A DNA stretch of 64,000 nt, from contig NC_057765.1 of assembly GCF_010389155.1 (NCBI RefSeq), positions 26,724,980 to 26,788,979 of the forward strand. Direction: 5' to 3'. The notes beneath the pieces were generated by a model. The model had not been told where the DNA came from. It worked only from the letters and a program-made list of their open reading frames with translations, and searched no databases. Both the position numbers and the translations under genes were made by a program. Shown in pieces: positions 45,863 through 59,056 of this stretch (position 1 is its first letter; each line of letters opens with the position of its first letter). Source of the DNA: Erigeron canadensis. Taxonomy: Eukaryota; Streptophyta; Magnoliopsida; Asterales; Asteraceae.

Positions 45863-48800
45863 ATGGAAACCGGACTCCAATCATACCAACGTTTCCCCAA
45901 AATCAAAATCCGCGAACTCAAAGACGACTACGCGAAATTCGAGCTACGAAACACCGACGCCTCAATGGCAAACGCGCTCCGGCGCGTGATGATTTCCGAA
46001 GTCCCAACAATCGCAATCGATTTAGTCGAAATCGAAGTCAACTCCTCCGTCCTTAACGACGAGTTTATCGCGCATCGTTTAGGTTTAATCCCATTGACAA
46101 GTGAGAGAGCAATGAGCATGCGGTTCTCACGTGACTGCGACGCGTGTGACGGAGACGGGCAGTGTGAGTTTTGTTCAGTTGAGTTTCATTTGAGAGCAAA
46201 ATGTATTAATGATCAGACTCTTGATGTTACTAGTAAGGATTTGTATAGCTCTGATCATACTGTTGTCCCTGTCGATTTTTCGGAGTCCGGTGGCTCGGCT
46301 TTCGAAAACGCCGAAGATTCGAGGTTTGTGTATCTCTTTCTCTCTCTTTTTATTTTTTCTGTATAATTATATCTGTATCTATATTTGTATTTCTGTATAT
46401 ATGTGTATGTATGTTTGTGAAAATAATGAAAAAGGGCCTAAAAATGTGTTAAAGTTAAATCGGAGTTGTGCGTTGTTAACGATGTGTTTGGCTTTAGGTT
46501 ATTTTGGTTTATTTGCAATTGATGAGCTTTGTTTTTGTGAAGTTATGAGCTTATCGTGATTTGTAACTGCGAAATAAAAGTTTATAAAGAAGCCACACAA
46601 ATGGAGCTTATCGAAAATAAGTTAAACTCAAACTAAACACCCCCTAAATAATGTTTGTGAATCATAAAAGTCGGTATTCAAGTTGAAAAACATGTTTTTT
46701 ACATTGCGCATCCTATTGTTGGGTAAATGTGATGCGTGTGTGGTTTTGGGGAAAAACGTGAATGATAAAAAGGGGCATACTAAACCTTTTTTCTTTTGGA
46801 AACGGAATTTCCAAACAAAGATAAACAACTAGGAAAAACGAAAAATTTCTTTTTGATGGTTGAATTTGCCTTCTCACGAATTACATCCTTTACATTTGAT
46901 TCCAACTATACATATTTGTATATTAATGTTTTTGTTTATGTGGCGACGCGGTGTTTAGTAATTTGTGGTGTTGATGTTTAGTTTATGAAGTTGTTAGAAT
47001 ATGAAAATTTGGTTAGTTGAGTTTAAGACAGTGTTCTTCTGGGCTTATCGGGTTATTAAATTAATGAGAAACTAATTATGAGCTTAATAACTTGATCTTA
47101 TTGAGGGAAAAAGAAAAAAAGAACTTACTCGTCTTTTGAATTCGCTATGAGCTGATAAGCCCAGAAAGTAACTTATCCATACGCCCTAGAGTGTAGTAGC
47201 TAATATTGTTGTTTGTGATGTTATTGAAGGAATGGCATAAAGGTAGGAATTTTTTTAGCATGCAAGTTATATGCTTGTAGTCTACATATATATGCTACGT
47301 TTACATTGGGTTTTTGTAATTATGATATTGAATGCTTAGATTTGTGAAATTGTTATACTTTGAAACTATGATTATGCTGATATTAAAGTGTCTCGATTAT
47401 ATTATTTGATGTTAAAACTTTTAAGTTTGCATTTTGCAAATGTTATTTTTACGGCTTATAGGAGATTTTGGGGGACATGTTTGGTAGTAGCTTGAACTGA
47501 CTTATTGAATCTTTCAGAAAGCTTACATGTAATTTATATGGTTGTTTCGGCTTATTGACTTAACTTGTAATAAATTAATATACTCAGCTCTCAAACTGCC
47601 AATATGTATACAAATTAAGCTAATTCAGATACCCCCTAACTTGAGGTTAATACTTAAATAGTCAGTAAAGTTAAGCGGTTAAATTCTTAAGCCAGGAAAA
47701 ACGAAGAACTTGTATGACACTATGACCACAGATAATCCATACCCTCTGGTGTATGGTAGCCAGTGACATTTTGAATACTGAAGAAGTGACTGAGAGTTAG
47801 CATTTTTCAGGATGAAAACTTGGATGTTTGTAGACTAAAAGGATACATTTTGGAGGTTTGATTATTTGGCTATGGTGTTTGTAAAAGTGTGAATAAATCA
47901 GAAAGTATTGTTTTCGCAACAATTTTGAAAATTTGGCCGTCTGCTAAGGTAACACGGTTTTGAAGTAGTATGAGGTGGTGTTTGGACTTTGGGTTCGCAG
48001 AACATTCTTTTAAAAAGCTAATGTGGACGGATCTTTGTAAACTGTGTTTTTTCTTAATCAAAATGGGAAAAGGTAGTCACTTTTCTAGATGTTTTGCCAA
48101 TCACTATTTTTTATTAAGATAATCTCCACCAAATCGTAATCCCAAGCATACTGTGAGACATTTCAGCCATGTGATTCCCAAACAAAAAATCTGTTCTGCA
48201 AACGCAGTCCCAAATGTTCTCTTGCTTTTGGCTTCTGATACCTTTAGGAATAATTTTATTGCTATCCAGTTTTTTTTTGGTCTTTCAATTGTCTTTGGTG
48301 CTAGCTCCTTTAATATATAGGACTAGGGAGAGATGAAAGGATATGTAAGTGACTGGGGGTCTTTTTTGTTAGCTTAAGATTGAAAATATTTGCTCACATC
48401 AAACCAAGGACAAGGTTTTTTTTAATTAATGTGAGATATTCAAATAAATGGAATATCCATGATTGCAGTGAAGGACCAAGGTTACTTCTATTGGTTGGTT
48501 AGTGACTTAGAGACATAATCATTTATGTCTATTTCAAAAGCATGAATTGGTTAATCCTTCTAAAGATTCATTGTTAAAACATTTGGCTATCATCACAAGT
48601 CTAGCAGTCTATGACAAAAAGCTTGTATCACAAGGTAGCAACGTTTTGTCGGTTTAGCAGGATTTACTGAGCTCACTCATTTAAGATTAGCGAGAAACTA
48701 TTATTCCTAAATGATTATGTAAACAAACAATCTCTATGCTCTTTACGCTGGTTTCTTAGCCTGGGTCAATACTTTTTAAGGTTTTTGGTTACCTTCTGTG

Positions 48801-50396
48801 GCTCTAAATTTATTGGTTTAGAGTTTAGACCATGTCTCTATGTCACAAGTAAAACTACATGCATTAGACTCGTTGGCTATGACCGGACCCTTGTACAAGC
48901 ATTGTATGTTTCTTACCTGTTTTTACACTATGCTAGTAATTTAAGTGCTAGAATTTTTTTTGATTCCTTTAGTATTTTTAGTGTTCCCCATTACTGGCCA
49001 ATGTTTAGCATTCTTGGATTGTAGTGCCCAAAGATGTAATAGTGTTTCTTTCTGCATTCAATTTTTTGGTTTAACTTGATTCATATACGGACGTTTAGCA
49101 AGCACATATTCTTTGCACATTACAATCTGTGTTCATATATGGAACTCCAGCTAGTTCTAGGTATTTGTGGTCATCTTGAAAGGAATTAAGCTTTTTCTGT
49201 CCAATATATTTGCTATCAATAAAGATGTCAGCAAGTTAATGATGGTTTGCTGTGTTTAGGGGCATCACAATTGTAAAGCTGCGCAAAGGGCAAGAACTGA
49301 GGCTAAGAGCAATTGCTCGTAAGGGAATTGGAAAAGATCATGCCAAATGGTCACCTGCTGCAACTGTCACTTTCATGTATGAGCCTGAGATCCACATTAA
49401 TGAAGAAATGATGGAAACTCTATCACTTGAGGAGAAGACCAGTATCGTGGATAGTAGCCCTACCAAAGTCTTTGGCATAAATCCCCAAACCGGGCAGGTT
49501 GGTTCATCTTTACCTTGTAATATATGTATATAGGGAGTTAGGGACAACCGACAATATCATACATTTGCAATCTGGTTTTTTCAATATTCCATCTTGGTTA
49601 TGATTGTCCGGTCACTAACTATGCAAACCTGTTTCACCTTGGTCACTTTAGGATGAAATATTTCTGACCCCAATGCCCCCAACTTTATTAGGCTTTCTTG
49701 TTGCAAAAGTTAAAAAGTTTAACTTGATATGTATTATTGTTTTGTGAAATAACTCAGGGGTATTGTACTCAATTTTGAGATATAATGATTAAGATAGTCC
49801 TTTTTTTCTTTCAAAGGTGACTAGAATTGAACATTTGAACACATTTCTAATGTTTTGTGACTGACTAGATATTAGAAACAGTACGTTCATGGATATAATT
49901 GGTAGTGCATAGATAGACTTGTCAGTAGACTGTGTGAGTTGTGCGCGTCAATATTTCAGAGAGTAAGTGCGTGTTCGTGTCTAAGCTATAAGAATGCCAA
50001 CCAACCAAGTATTATAGTGTCTTTGCATTACCAGCGTTACAAAATTCATATGAATCCGACATGAGATTTATAAGGAGATTAAATTTGTGATCATTTGTTT
50101 CATTTGATGTTTCTTATGATCAGGTCGTAGTGGTGGATCCTGAGGCATACACATATGATGATGAAGTGCTGAAGAAAGTGGAAGCCATGGGGAAACCAGG
50201 TCTTGTGGAAATCTATGCTAAAGAAGATAGTTTTATCTTCACTGTCGAATCCACTGGTGCTGTCAAGGCATCTCAGTTGGTGCTTAATGCAATTGACGTC
50301 CTAAAACAGAAGCTTGATGCAGTTCGCCTGTTGGAGGAATCTCTGGAAGCTGATGACCAGTTTGGGGAATTAGGTGCTCATATGCGAGGAGGTTGA
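45863..50396 (+). CDS. NRPB3: DNA-directed RNA polymerase II (IV/V) subunit 3
   Basis: Exons 45863-46323, 49260-49497 and 50124-50396 join in phase to 323 residues, about the size of Arabidopsis NRPB3. This alpha-like subunit pairs with NRPB11 to start assembly of the polymerase; in plants the same type serves Pol II, IV and V. The N-terminal dimerisation domain reads [18 protein letters not shown] and [20 protein letters not shown]. The zinc-binding loop with four Cys ([13 protein letters not shown]) is at about residues 92-104. [19 protein letters not shown], the conserved core, and the second alpha-like part [20 protein letters not shown] follow, ending [11 protein letters not shown]. No lesion is seen. 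Intron 1 is 2.9 kb and holds a MITE-like element. The extra N-terminal residues (METGLQS) vary between species. Confidence 0.97.
47036..47168. mobile_element. Small MITE-like element in NRPB3 intron 1
   Basis: Inverted ends CTTCTGGGCTTATC (47036-47049) and GATAAGCCCAGAAAG (47154-47168) enclose about 100 bp of AT-rich DNA with further inverted words (ATTATGAGCTTAATAA). The target duplication is not clear. Confidence 0.5.
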
Positions 50397-53300
50397 CCAT
50401 TTTGTTGTGTTAAGTGTGGTTATCCTGTGCGAAAACTTTCAAGAAAGCACTTTTATCTGCTTGCAATTCTGTTGTCTGCTAAATTATTCTGTTAGTGGTA
50501 GGTTTAATGTACTCACTAATTATCTAGAATGAATGAATGATGACTGTTTCTCATGCTTTTTGGGTGTGAGTAGCTCTTTGGTATGGAATGTAGATTTTAT
50601 CTTTAATCTGGGTTTTGCACCTTAAGGGTGCCTGAATTTACTTCTGAATGAGTCGCATTCCAAGTCTTTGCGGGAAACTGGACACAACCTTTTTTTTTTG
50701 AACCCAAAACTGGACATAACCGAGTTGCTGACCAATTTGGCTGCCTTCAATCTTTGGAGGAATTTATGCTGGTAATAAACCAATATGTACGCACGCACAC
50801 AAAAAGCCCCTATGATGAAGTACATGTAAAAATTGGTCAAAACAATACCCATCCCTCAAACTAGGCAAACCAAAGTCAATTTATTTGTGATCGTATTGAA
50901 ACCACCTTGTCGGTTTCGTTTCTACGAGTTCAGTTGTCTGTGCGAGTGTTTTTAACCATGATACTTGAAACTATTCTCTATAAAAGCACTAATTATTTCT
51001 CTCAAAGCAAGTAGGCTGTGAGGACAATCTCTTACCTAAAAACTTCTCCTTTATATGTTGTGAGTTGATAAAAGATTAACGGGCTGAAAAAGAAAGAAAA
51101 TCTCGATCTCCGAAAGCCTTTTCCTTCCCCCGCCGCATCTCCCTCCCTTCGTCGAGCCTTTCCTGCTCTTCTTTTAGCTTAACCTCTTTGTAAATTGAGG
51201 GTCTTAGAGTAAAATAAGCGTACTTTTTAAATTTTAAAGCAATATAGATGCAACAATTATAATTATATAAATTAAGATATAAAAATACGACAAGTGTTAT
51301 ATATAAACTTAGCAAAAGTTATTGTTAAAAAAATTAAGAAAATAATGACTAATCTATTTATTGAAATAACATTCGTTCTTTTAGAACAAATTGATAATAG
51401 CTATCAGATGATTTGTGTAGTTCTCTTAGCATTTTTCATAGCAAATTGGTTATCAACTTTTCATTGTCTATAATAATACAATTGATCGCAGATTCGCAGG
51501 CTTTAATTAGCAGACAACAACAGCGCAAGTTTACTTTTTTTTAAGAGGCGTAATAAGATATGTAAATGGACTTTTTTTGGTTAAGTACCACAGTATAATT
51601 TTTGGATAATTGTTAAGATTTTTAATGAGCTTAGTTAATAACATATATAAATTGGAGTATATATAAAAAAAAAATAGAAAATGACCTCGGCCTGTCGGCC
51701 ACCTTGTCCCATGTCTAAGCGGTACTTGCCATTTTATCGGATGTTCTTAAGGGGCCGGAAGGGTTGTCAGACGTGATATTTTAATATCTTAAAGAAATAT
51801 ACAACTAATTTGTTGAAAGGTTATAGATTGTCGAATGCTAATGCATGGATCGTCATGTTAAATTACAAGTCGATGTTCGTACTCCTCTTGCCGATCCAGA
51901 ATAGTATAGAAGATTTGTTTGGAAATTTTGTAACTATTAATAATAAATAAATCTATCTACCGATATACTTAAACATGATTGAAGTGTTTTCTAATCAACA
52001 TTTGGCTCGTTTTTTAAACAACATGTGTCCTTTTAAACTCCTAATTTGAGTTACCTTATGAATATTAAGTATTAATATAATGTTTAATCATTAAAAAATA
52101 CGAAGTATACTATTGTTAATTTATTTCATTTTTAAATCTCTATCTATAATATAATTAAAAGAGGGGGTTGAAGTACATTTGACACCCCTAATCCCCTTCC
52201 TAAAGTCTAATCCTCCATTCTTATTAATCCTCTAATTTTTTTAATATTAATCTAAATTAATTTACACTTTTTGGTTTTTCATCATCAATTTACACTTTAA
52301 CCCCAATCTAAAATAATTAATTTACATTTTTTGGTTTTACATTACCAATTTACACTTTAACCCAATTTAAAATTTACACTTTTTGATTTCCATCACTAAT
52401 TTACACTTTAACCCAATTTATAAATATTTACTTATACTTCTCAAACATAAAAAAAAAAAACCTACGTCCTATCAAACAAAAAAACAGTCGACTACTAGGG
52501 CTTTTTTTAATATACTGTTTGTAGTAAGTTTAGATTTAACAAATTGTAAATTTTTTTACTAAAGTTGGAAAAAAAAAGGTAAACTGAAATCATATTTGTA
52601 TTGATTAAATTGTGATATTGGTCATAGAGATTTAATATACTTAAATTCTAATTTTTTAGTTTTGATTAATATATTTTAAGACTACTAATATCGCCTATTT
52701 TATATATATATATATATTTATTTTACGCGATATTGTTTCTTTTATTTATTTTTTTACTTGAATTGTTATCACTTTATAGACTTTTATACTTAATATGTGA
52801 TTTTATTGGGTTATAGGTGTATAAGATAAAAAATGGCGAAAATAGACTAAATGAAGATTATTTGTCAATAAGGAGTAAGGATGAAATATCTATTACTTGA
52901 ACCATGAACTTGAAGAATAAAAGTCCATCACTTTTATACGGACTCGGCTAGATGGAGGATCATACTACAAGAGGAAGTCAAACAAAGTCAAAATTAATGT
53001 GCAAGTGTGTGAAGCTGTCGAACAAAATCAACCACATTTATGAAATTGAGAATAAGATGTGGTGGTGGTCTCGTATGTGTTTCCAGCCGAAAAGAACAAG
53101 TCAAGGCTTTGGGCCTAGTATAGTTGTGAGGTGCAGCAGCCCACAAGAGAAAAGAAGAAGTATCGGCCCAACAGAATTAAAAGGGAGAAGGAAGTGGGCC
53201 GAAGCCTTTTGAAGGTGAAGTCGGTTTGTAAGGTCGGCGTGCGCAGCAAACAACATCAATAACTATATATATTATATAATTTAGGGAGAATTAATTCGTA

Positions 53301-53734
53301 AGTTTTAGAAAAAGGTGTACGTGGGTTTTTGGTTGTCTTCGGAGAGGGAGCCGCAAAAAGGGATTTACGAGAGTTTGTGGTCGGCTAGTAGGGGATACAA
53401 TCAATCTATTAGTCGAATAAAGAGGGTTATTAAATTTTGAGTTGGTACGTAAGAATTGGAGGTCATCAAGCAGCCGCAAAGTTTTGTTCGACTTCTAACA
53501 TCTGTGCACTCCAATTTCTCGTTCGATTCGTTAAACTCTTTAACAACTATTTAGTTGCTTAGTTGCAAGACTTAATCACTATACATTATTATTATGGATT
53601 ATATTTATTTGATGATTGTTAGTTTAATTTATCTTGCCATGAATAGCTAATTTTCTTTACACCCATTTGAATAATGTGAGCATGTCATAAAGTTGTCACT
53701 TTGTTACTTATAATTGTTGAACACGGTTTTTACG
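50397..53734. other. Intergenic region downstream of NRPB3
   Basis: The first few hundred bases are the NRPB3 3'UTR. The rest is AT-rich with repeated AATTTACACTTT words at 52255-52435 (several copies, a small degenerate array). From about 52790 it may already belong to the LTR-like repeat that is certain from 53735. The open frame at 52952-53212 lies in that repeat and shows no domain. Confidence 0.4.
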
Positions 53735-54498
53735 TTTAGTCGAAGATCTATGTTTGTCCAAGTTTATATATTGTTTTGATTTCTTATATAGATTAATTAG
53801 TAATTAATTATAGAAGTTCGAGAGAAATCTATAGGTTTGCTAACTGGTTTATGAAAGAATTAATCGGTCTTTAATTAATTCAAAGTCATTCGAGTTCGAG
53901 AGAAACTAGTGATAGGGATTAAAACAATCGAATTTGGATGAATGTGTTAGTCGTTTATGATAGAGAGATCTAATTAGACGATTAATAAGCAGTTCGAGAG
54001 AGCTTTTTTAAATTAAATCGTAAAACCAACTTAGGACTTAATGCTTGATTGCTAGGGTATAAATTATTCGCGAGAGCGATAACTATACTTTTGACAATTA
54101 AAGATTTGAGTATAACGAGAATTCATCTTAATTACATATTAAGTAGTTCAACAATAAAAAGTGACATTGTGATAATTTGACATGTGAGCTATTCCAAGTG
54201 GGTGTGCCTTTTAATATTATTGTTTCACAAAATCTCTTTTCAATTAATTCTACAGAATTACTAACTTTTTCACATTAACTAACTGTTTTCAAAACCAATA
54301 TGACGGGAGTCTTTAAAATCCAAAACTCTTTCTAAAACTACTTAAAACTCGCTTACTCTTAATTAGTCTATGTGGATTCGACCAGGACTTACCTTTAAAC
54401 TATACTGCATATGAACGGGTCCACTGCCCGAAAGTGTGTGGTAGTCGGTTCTAGGGTATTTCTTGTTTTTAAATTTTTAAACTCGATTTTACACATCA
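53735..54498. repeat. LTR-like fragment related to the solo LTR at 15325-16815
   Basis: Shared order of words with the 3' half of the solo LTR: TCGAAGATC, AGAAGTTCGAGAGAAATC, TGTGAGCTATTCCAAGTGGG, GAACGGGTCCACTGCCCG, GTGTGTGGTAGTCGG, then the same terminus TTTACACATCA. The 5' end and a target duplication could not be found; the true left border may be near 52.8 kb. Confidence 0.65.
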
Positions 54499-54550
54499 AC
54501 TATTCGTTCATTGGACGTGCCTAAGCATTTGTGTGTATATATATATATAA

Positions 54551-54580
54551 CTAGGTTTTTGTCCCGTGCGTTGCACGAAT
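54551..54580 (-). mobile_element. Helitron 3' terminus
   Basis: On the minus strand a stem CGTGCAACGCACG is followed by GGACAAAAACCTAG and then T, the hairpin plus CTAG terminus of a Helitron. The element would extend to the right, but I cannot identify its 5' TC end. Confidence 0.55.
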
Positions 54581-54784
54581 TAACACAAATTTCTTTCAAA
54601 TAATTTAATAAAACTTAATATGAAAAAAACAACTTTCATTGAAGAAGTAATATAATTTTTGTAAAATTTAAGTAAAATGTCAATAAAACACAAGTTATTA
54701 AACATTATTAGAAGAAATATTATAAATATCAATAGTGGGCGGAGTGTTTACTCACTCCTCATCACTTTTTTTATTCTTCCTTAA

Positions 54785-54803
54785 CCCCCCCCCCCCCCCC
54801 CCC
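54785..54803. repeat. 19-base C homopolymer
   Basis: An uninterrupted run of 19 C. Its length is likely to be unreliable in sequencing and variable in nature. Confidence 0.95.
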
Positions 54804-56169
54804 ACCATTTAAATACCTAGGTACCATTTAAGAAACACGATATTACATCTTTACCCCTCACGTGCAAGTCACGTGGGGGTGGGGGGTGGAGGTTAACGGC
54901 CATGTGACGGCGTTAGCTTCAAGTATGGTCCGAGTGGAGATTTGCATACGTTGGGTATGATCAGCGTAATTTCGAAAGGAAAAATATGAAACCGGTAATA
55001 TGACGCAAACGTTAGGTACCATTTCAATAATTAACTCTATTTATCTATAAGATCGTCATAAATTAAGATCCATATTAAATATAAGTCGTCAAACATCAAT
55101 ATTTCTCCAAGTTTTCACTTTAAATGATTAATACATCATAAGAAGGCGCTGAGTTCATGTCACGGGGGTTACACTGATGCCGACGGCCTCTGCAAAGGTT
55201 GTGCCCCTAACATAGACCATCAACAGTCTGATCGACCAAAATGCTCATTTTTCTCGCAAACGGCCTATCTGCATTCAATGTCTAAGCTTCAAACTTTACC
55301 ACACTCGCTACAAGTATAGACAAGTGTAAAATTCAACTCATTTCACAAACTCACTTCTTAAATCAAAAACCACTCTTTCGAAAACTTGAGTTAACTAGTT
55401 TTAACAAAAAACTCAGAATTCGACAAAGTTGCATGGAATTCTAGCCACCCAACACATAATCTAACTATGAAGGAAGTGAACTTACTTACAGATCGTTACC
55501 TTGAACTTAAAATTCGGATTTTGAAACAAAAAGGAAGATGAACACTTTTTCTTGGATTTGAAATGTAAGAATTCTTGGGCACTTTGAAAGTTGTTATTAT
55601 CATTACACAATTGATTCGTTGTTTATTTGCCTTAATCTTGTTCTTGGACTAGATTTGAGGATAGGAAAAGAGGAAGAAAGTTTTGTCTTCCATTTTGGAG
55701 AGAAAAAGGATAAGAGAGAAACTGTAGAGGGAGAGAGAGAGAGAGGGGTTAGGAAGTTTTTGAATTATCTTCTAACTTCTATTGCATAATAGCGTCTACT
55801 TTTTTTTTTTCTCCATTAAAGTTACTTTATCAAAATTTGACTCGTTCCAAATTTAATAGTCTCGGAAGTTGACCGGCCCAAACGGTGGGTGTTAGGCATT
55901 TTATTAACGGCTTGAAAAAAGAACAAAGATGAAGAAGAAGTGGAATGAGAAGACTTAAATGTCCATCATGTAATTTGCACATGAGGGGAGTTAACGACAA
56001 GAATGAATGAATTTAATAGAAGTCGTATCGCGGGAGTGAAAGACACTCAAAGTTAACAATAGGGATGAAAAATCCTTTTCTAAATGTGTAACAACACCCA
56101 CCAAAAACAACCCCAAAATACACCGCCTCTTTTTTTTTTTTTGAACGGTATTGAAGATTTTCTTGAACA
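54804..56169. other. Intergenic, with a possible MULE-end fragment
   Basis: The complement of about 54890-55040 starts GAGTTAATTATTGAAATGGT, resembling the end of Mutator-like elements such as the one at 9512, but no partner end is found. The rest, including a GA-rich stretch near 55730-55746, shows no gene I can support. Confidence 0.35.
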
Positions 56170-56310
56170 ATGGAGCCATCATCATCATCATCGATTTTCC
56201 GATTACTGGCACTCTTAATTTTCACACTCACATCATTGTCATCTTTCAAAGTAATCGAATCCGTCTACGTTACGCCAGATCTTTACACTCACCGATCAAG
56301 AAACACTTAA
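56170..56310 (+). CDS. Possible 46-residue secreted peptide or broken first exon
   Basis: The frame reads MEPSSSSSIFRLLALLIF and then TLTSLSSFKVIESV, an N-terminus with a basic residue, a hydrophobic core and a small-residue cleavage region, as in signal peptides. After a predicted cut only about 19 residues remain (ending THRSRNT). Start context GAACAATGG is good. A tandem duplication begins at the stop codon, so a longer gene may have been interrupted. I do not recognise the family. It may also be chance. Confidence 0.3.
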   Translation: MEPSSSSSIFRLLALLIFTLTSLSSFKVIESVYVTPDLYTHRSRNT

Positions 56311-56638
56311 AAAGAGAAGCTGCCAAGAATCAAACCCTTGAGCGGCCAATAAAAAGGCAATGGCCAACACCAATCTCTCCAATTTGTTTTATAATTGCAA
56401 AGTATAATATTAATGGTGTATTGTTCATAAACACGAGCATTGATTATATTACAATATGTTCAAATGTTATAAAAAGAAAAAGAGAAGCTCCAAAAATCAA
56501 ACCCCTGAGCGGCCAATAAAAAAGCAAAAGCCAACACCAAAGCTCCAATTTGTTTTATAATTGCAAAGTATAAACTTAATGGTGCTTATGAACAGATTAC
56601 TGTTCATAAGCCCGCAATTAATGATATTACACTATGAA
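56309..56638. repeat. Tandem duplication, unit about 168 bp
   Basis: 56309-56460 and 56477-56638 share AAAAAGAGAAGCT, GAGCGGCCAATAAAAA, CCAATTTGTTTTATAATTGC and AAAGTATAA in the same order. The copies differ by scattered changes and small indels. GTTCATAA(A/G)C(A/C)CG words recur three times. Confidence 0.85.
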
Positions 56639-57343
56639 TTCACTGTCTGTTCATAAGCACGAACATTAACGATATGACAATGTCCTTCGATGGCTTCTTG
56701 TTTAGACTTTAGACCTTCTGGGATCATAACGTGTAAGTGGCCCAACCAGTTTATTCATGCCAACTATATGCAACCCCTGCCGTCTTGGTTAACCATCCAT
56801 GTTGATGACATGCATGGATAGTGGAAATGGATGAGAATGCAACACAAAGTTAAAAAAAGGAAAATGTAGGTGGATTGAGAGAATGGTAAAGACATGTTTG
56901 ACACAAAATAAAAAAAGTAATGTTGATTTGTTAATTTAAATAAGGTTTTGGTTTGTTAGACATTTAGCAGTGGATTCACTGATTTAGAAAGTCACGAATA
57001 GTTTTTCTTTTTCAATTTTTTTTTAAGGCTTTTACTTAATGAATTAAATGTTGAATATTGTGACTAATCTTTCCAAATAAGAAAAAACGTAAAAAGAAAG
57101 ACTTTGTGAGTTGTTATTATGTTTGTAGAATTTGCATAATTGTTATCATAGGTTTACTATATGAAATGTAGAATCTTGTTTTGATATTTGTTTCCAAATG
57201 ACGGTCGTTAAGTCAGTTAATCATGTTGGATGCTTTAGAGGCTTGTATGTTATGTTAAAGGAGAAGTACTTTTAGCTACATTAACTTCCCATCACAAACC
57301 AAAGTTGACTTTTAGTATTATATATATAATTCCAACTAGCCTC

Positions 57344-57374
<31 letters not shown>

Positions 57375-57401
57375 GGCGCTACTTGATTTTCGTGCTACAC
57401 A
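56639..57401. other. AT-rich intergenic sequence
   Basis: No gene is seen; a (TA)n run of about 24-28 bp ends at 57374. Confidence 0.4.
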
Positions 57402-58533
57402 ACTTTTCAACAATATTAGTCCCTATCGTTAAATACTTTACACTCATAGTCCTTATGGTTAAAGAAGCCTTAAAGTTCTGAAGCAGTAATAGTCCCTATC
57501 GTTAAGTAGTTTACAATAATAGTCCTTATCATTAAATAGTCCATGTCGTCAAATACTTTGCAATAATGGTCCTCATCAGCTAACGATCGCCTATGTTCTA
57601 TTAAGGTGTTTAAAGGAAGTTACAAAAGATGCTCACATTTTAAACTTTAATATTTCTAACTTTTGCCACGAAAGTTTTATTCTCTTAACATTCTACCACA
57701 AAACTTTCGTGCTTTTTTTGCTTCTCCTTTTCTAAACTTTCGACACGTAAGTTTCATTTTCCTTACTTTTCACCAAATAATTTTTCAGTTTTTGTCAACA
57801 AAGGTTCTCATTCATACTTTTTATCACATAGTTCAATTTCTTTAACTTTTGACACGAAAGTTCTATTTGTTTATTTTTTCTAACTTTTGTCACCGAAACT
57901 TTTTATGTACTTTTTATCACATAAATTTAGTAAAGTTTTCACCCTTTTACTTTTTGCCACATCACTTTCATTTCTTTTACTTTTCGCACGACAAACTTCT
58001 TTTATTTAATTTTTATACTTTTATTTTTTTCGCTTTTTGCATGAAAGTTTTGTTTTCGTTACTTTTTATACCTTTTTAATTCTAAATTTTGACACAAAAG
58101 TTTTATCTTCTTTACTTTTTACCACATAACTTTTAGATTTCTAACTTTTGTCAACAAAGTTTCATTTTCTTAACTTTTTAGCACATAGCTTTAGGTTTTT
58201 CAAGTTCAGCCACCAAAGTTTCGTTTTTTTTACTTTTTACCATATAATCTTGAGTTTTCGCCACATAACTTTCGATTTTATAACTTTTGGCACGAAACTT
58301 TTCTTTTCGTTGCTTTTTATCATTTTATTTCTTAACTTTCGACACGAAAGTTTCATTTTCCTTATTTTTCACCACTGTTGGATTTTAAACTTTTGTCAAC
58401 AGAGTTTCATATTTTTAACTTTTTACCATATAACTTTAACTTTTTCAACTTCAGCCACGAAAGTTTATTTTCTTTCCTTAATATGTTTTATGTAGCGTTA
58501 TCTGTCGGGGCAATGCCCGGGTAAAAATACTAG
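57402..58533 (+). mobile_element. Helitron-terminated block carrying degenerate minisatellites
   Basis: The right end is a clear Helitron 3' terminus: GGGGCAATGCCC hairpin, then GGGTAAAAATACTAG, followed by T (end 58533). To its left, 57652-58480 is a pyrimidine-rich array in which CACGAAAGTTTCATTTTC-like words recur at roughly 25-50 bp spacing, at least ten recognisable times. Before it, 57402-57600 has several AATAGTCCCTATCGTTAA-like words. The left (TC) end is not identified, so the start is approximate. Open frames here are translations of the array and are not genes. Confidence 0.6.
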
Positions 58534-58777
58534 TTTACCATTAAATGTAGTGTCATTTTTCATAAAATAAAAAGGGTAAATTGCAACACAATTTTCTAAA
58601 GAGTTAGTATTTCGGGTTTAAGTAACTTTTACATTTTTTTTATTATGTAAATTTAACTTTCATTTGGTTTATTATATATAACTAACTTGCTAAATTGAAC
58701 TATTAATGTAAAAGTGTATACGTGACACATCATATGAGTTGTCACGTAGAAGTTTTTGATTGGTTTACATACAATGA

Positions 58778-59056
58778 ACCAATTAAACTAGACATTTAAT
58801 GCCCTTTATGTCTTTCAGCAAGATGTTGGTCACCGGTTCAAAACCTTTGAAATGCATATTGGGAAGTCCTTGCCAATGAGGCGAGGCATGGGGGTTTTCT
58901 CTAGCATTTAGCTGGTTTCCTCTAGAATGGTAGTGGGACTTCCACCGCTAGTCATGCCCTCGAATTGACTATGTTGGTGATGTGGTCGATCTCTACCGGT
59001 TGATGAAGAGGCAATGCCTTTGAGTCCAAGCACCATTGCTGTTCAAAAAAATAAAA
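58778..59056 (+). mobile_element. SINE family A, copy 2
   Basis: The same element as 34361-34650, in the same orientation, clearly alignable throughout. B-box-like CCGGTTCAAAACC lies near 58834, and the end is A-rich (CAAAAAAATAAAA). The flanking duplication is uncertain. Confidence 0.7.

Noticed and set aside
52139..52500. Possible Helitron with start TCTATCTATAAT and a CTAG near 52497
   Set aside because: No hairpin precedes the CTAG and the interior matches none of the Helitron families here.
52952..53212. 86-codon plus-strand frame
   Set aside because: It lies in a probable LTR-like repeat, has no domain and no good gene context.
57663..58495. Three plus-strand Phe/Leu-rich frames
   Set aside because: They are translations of the T-rich minisatellite; the apparent membrane helices come from TTT/CTT runs.
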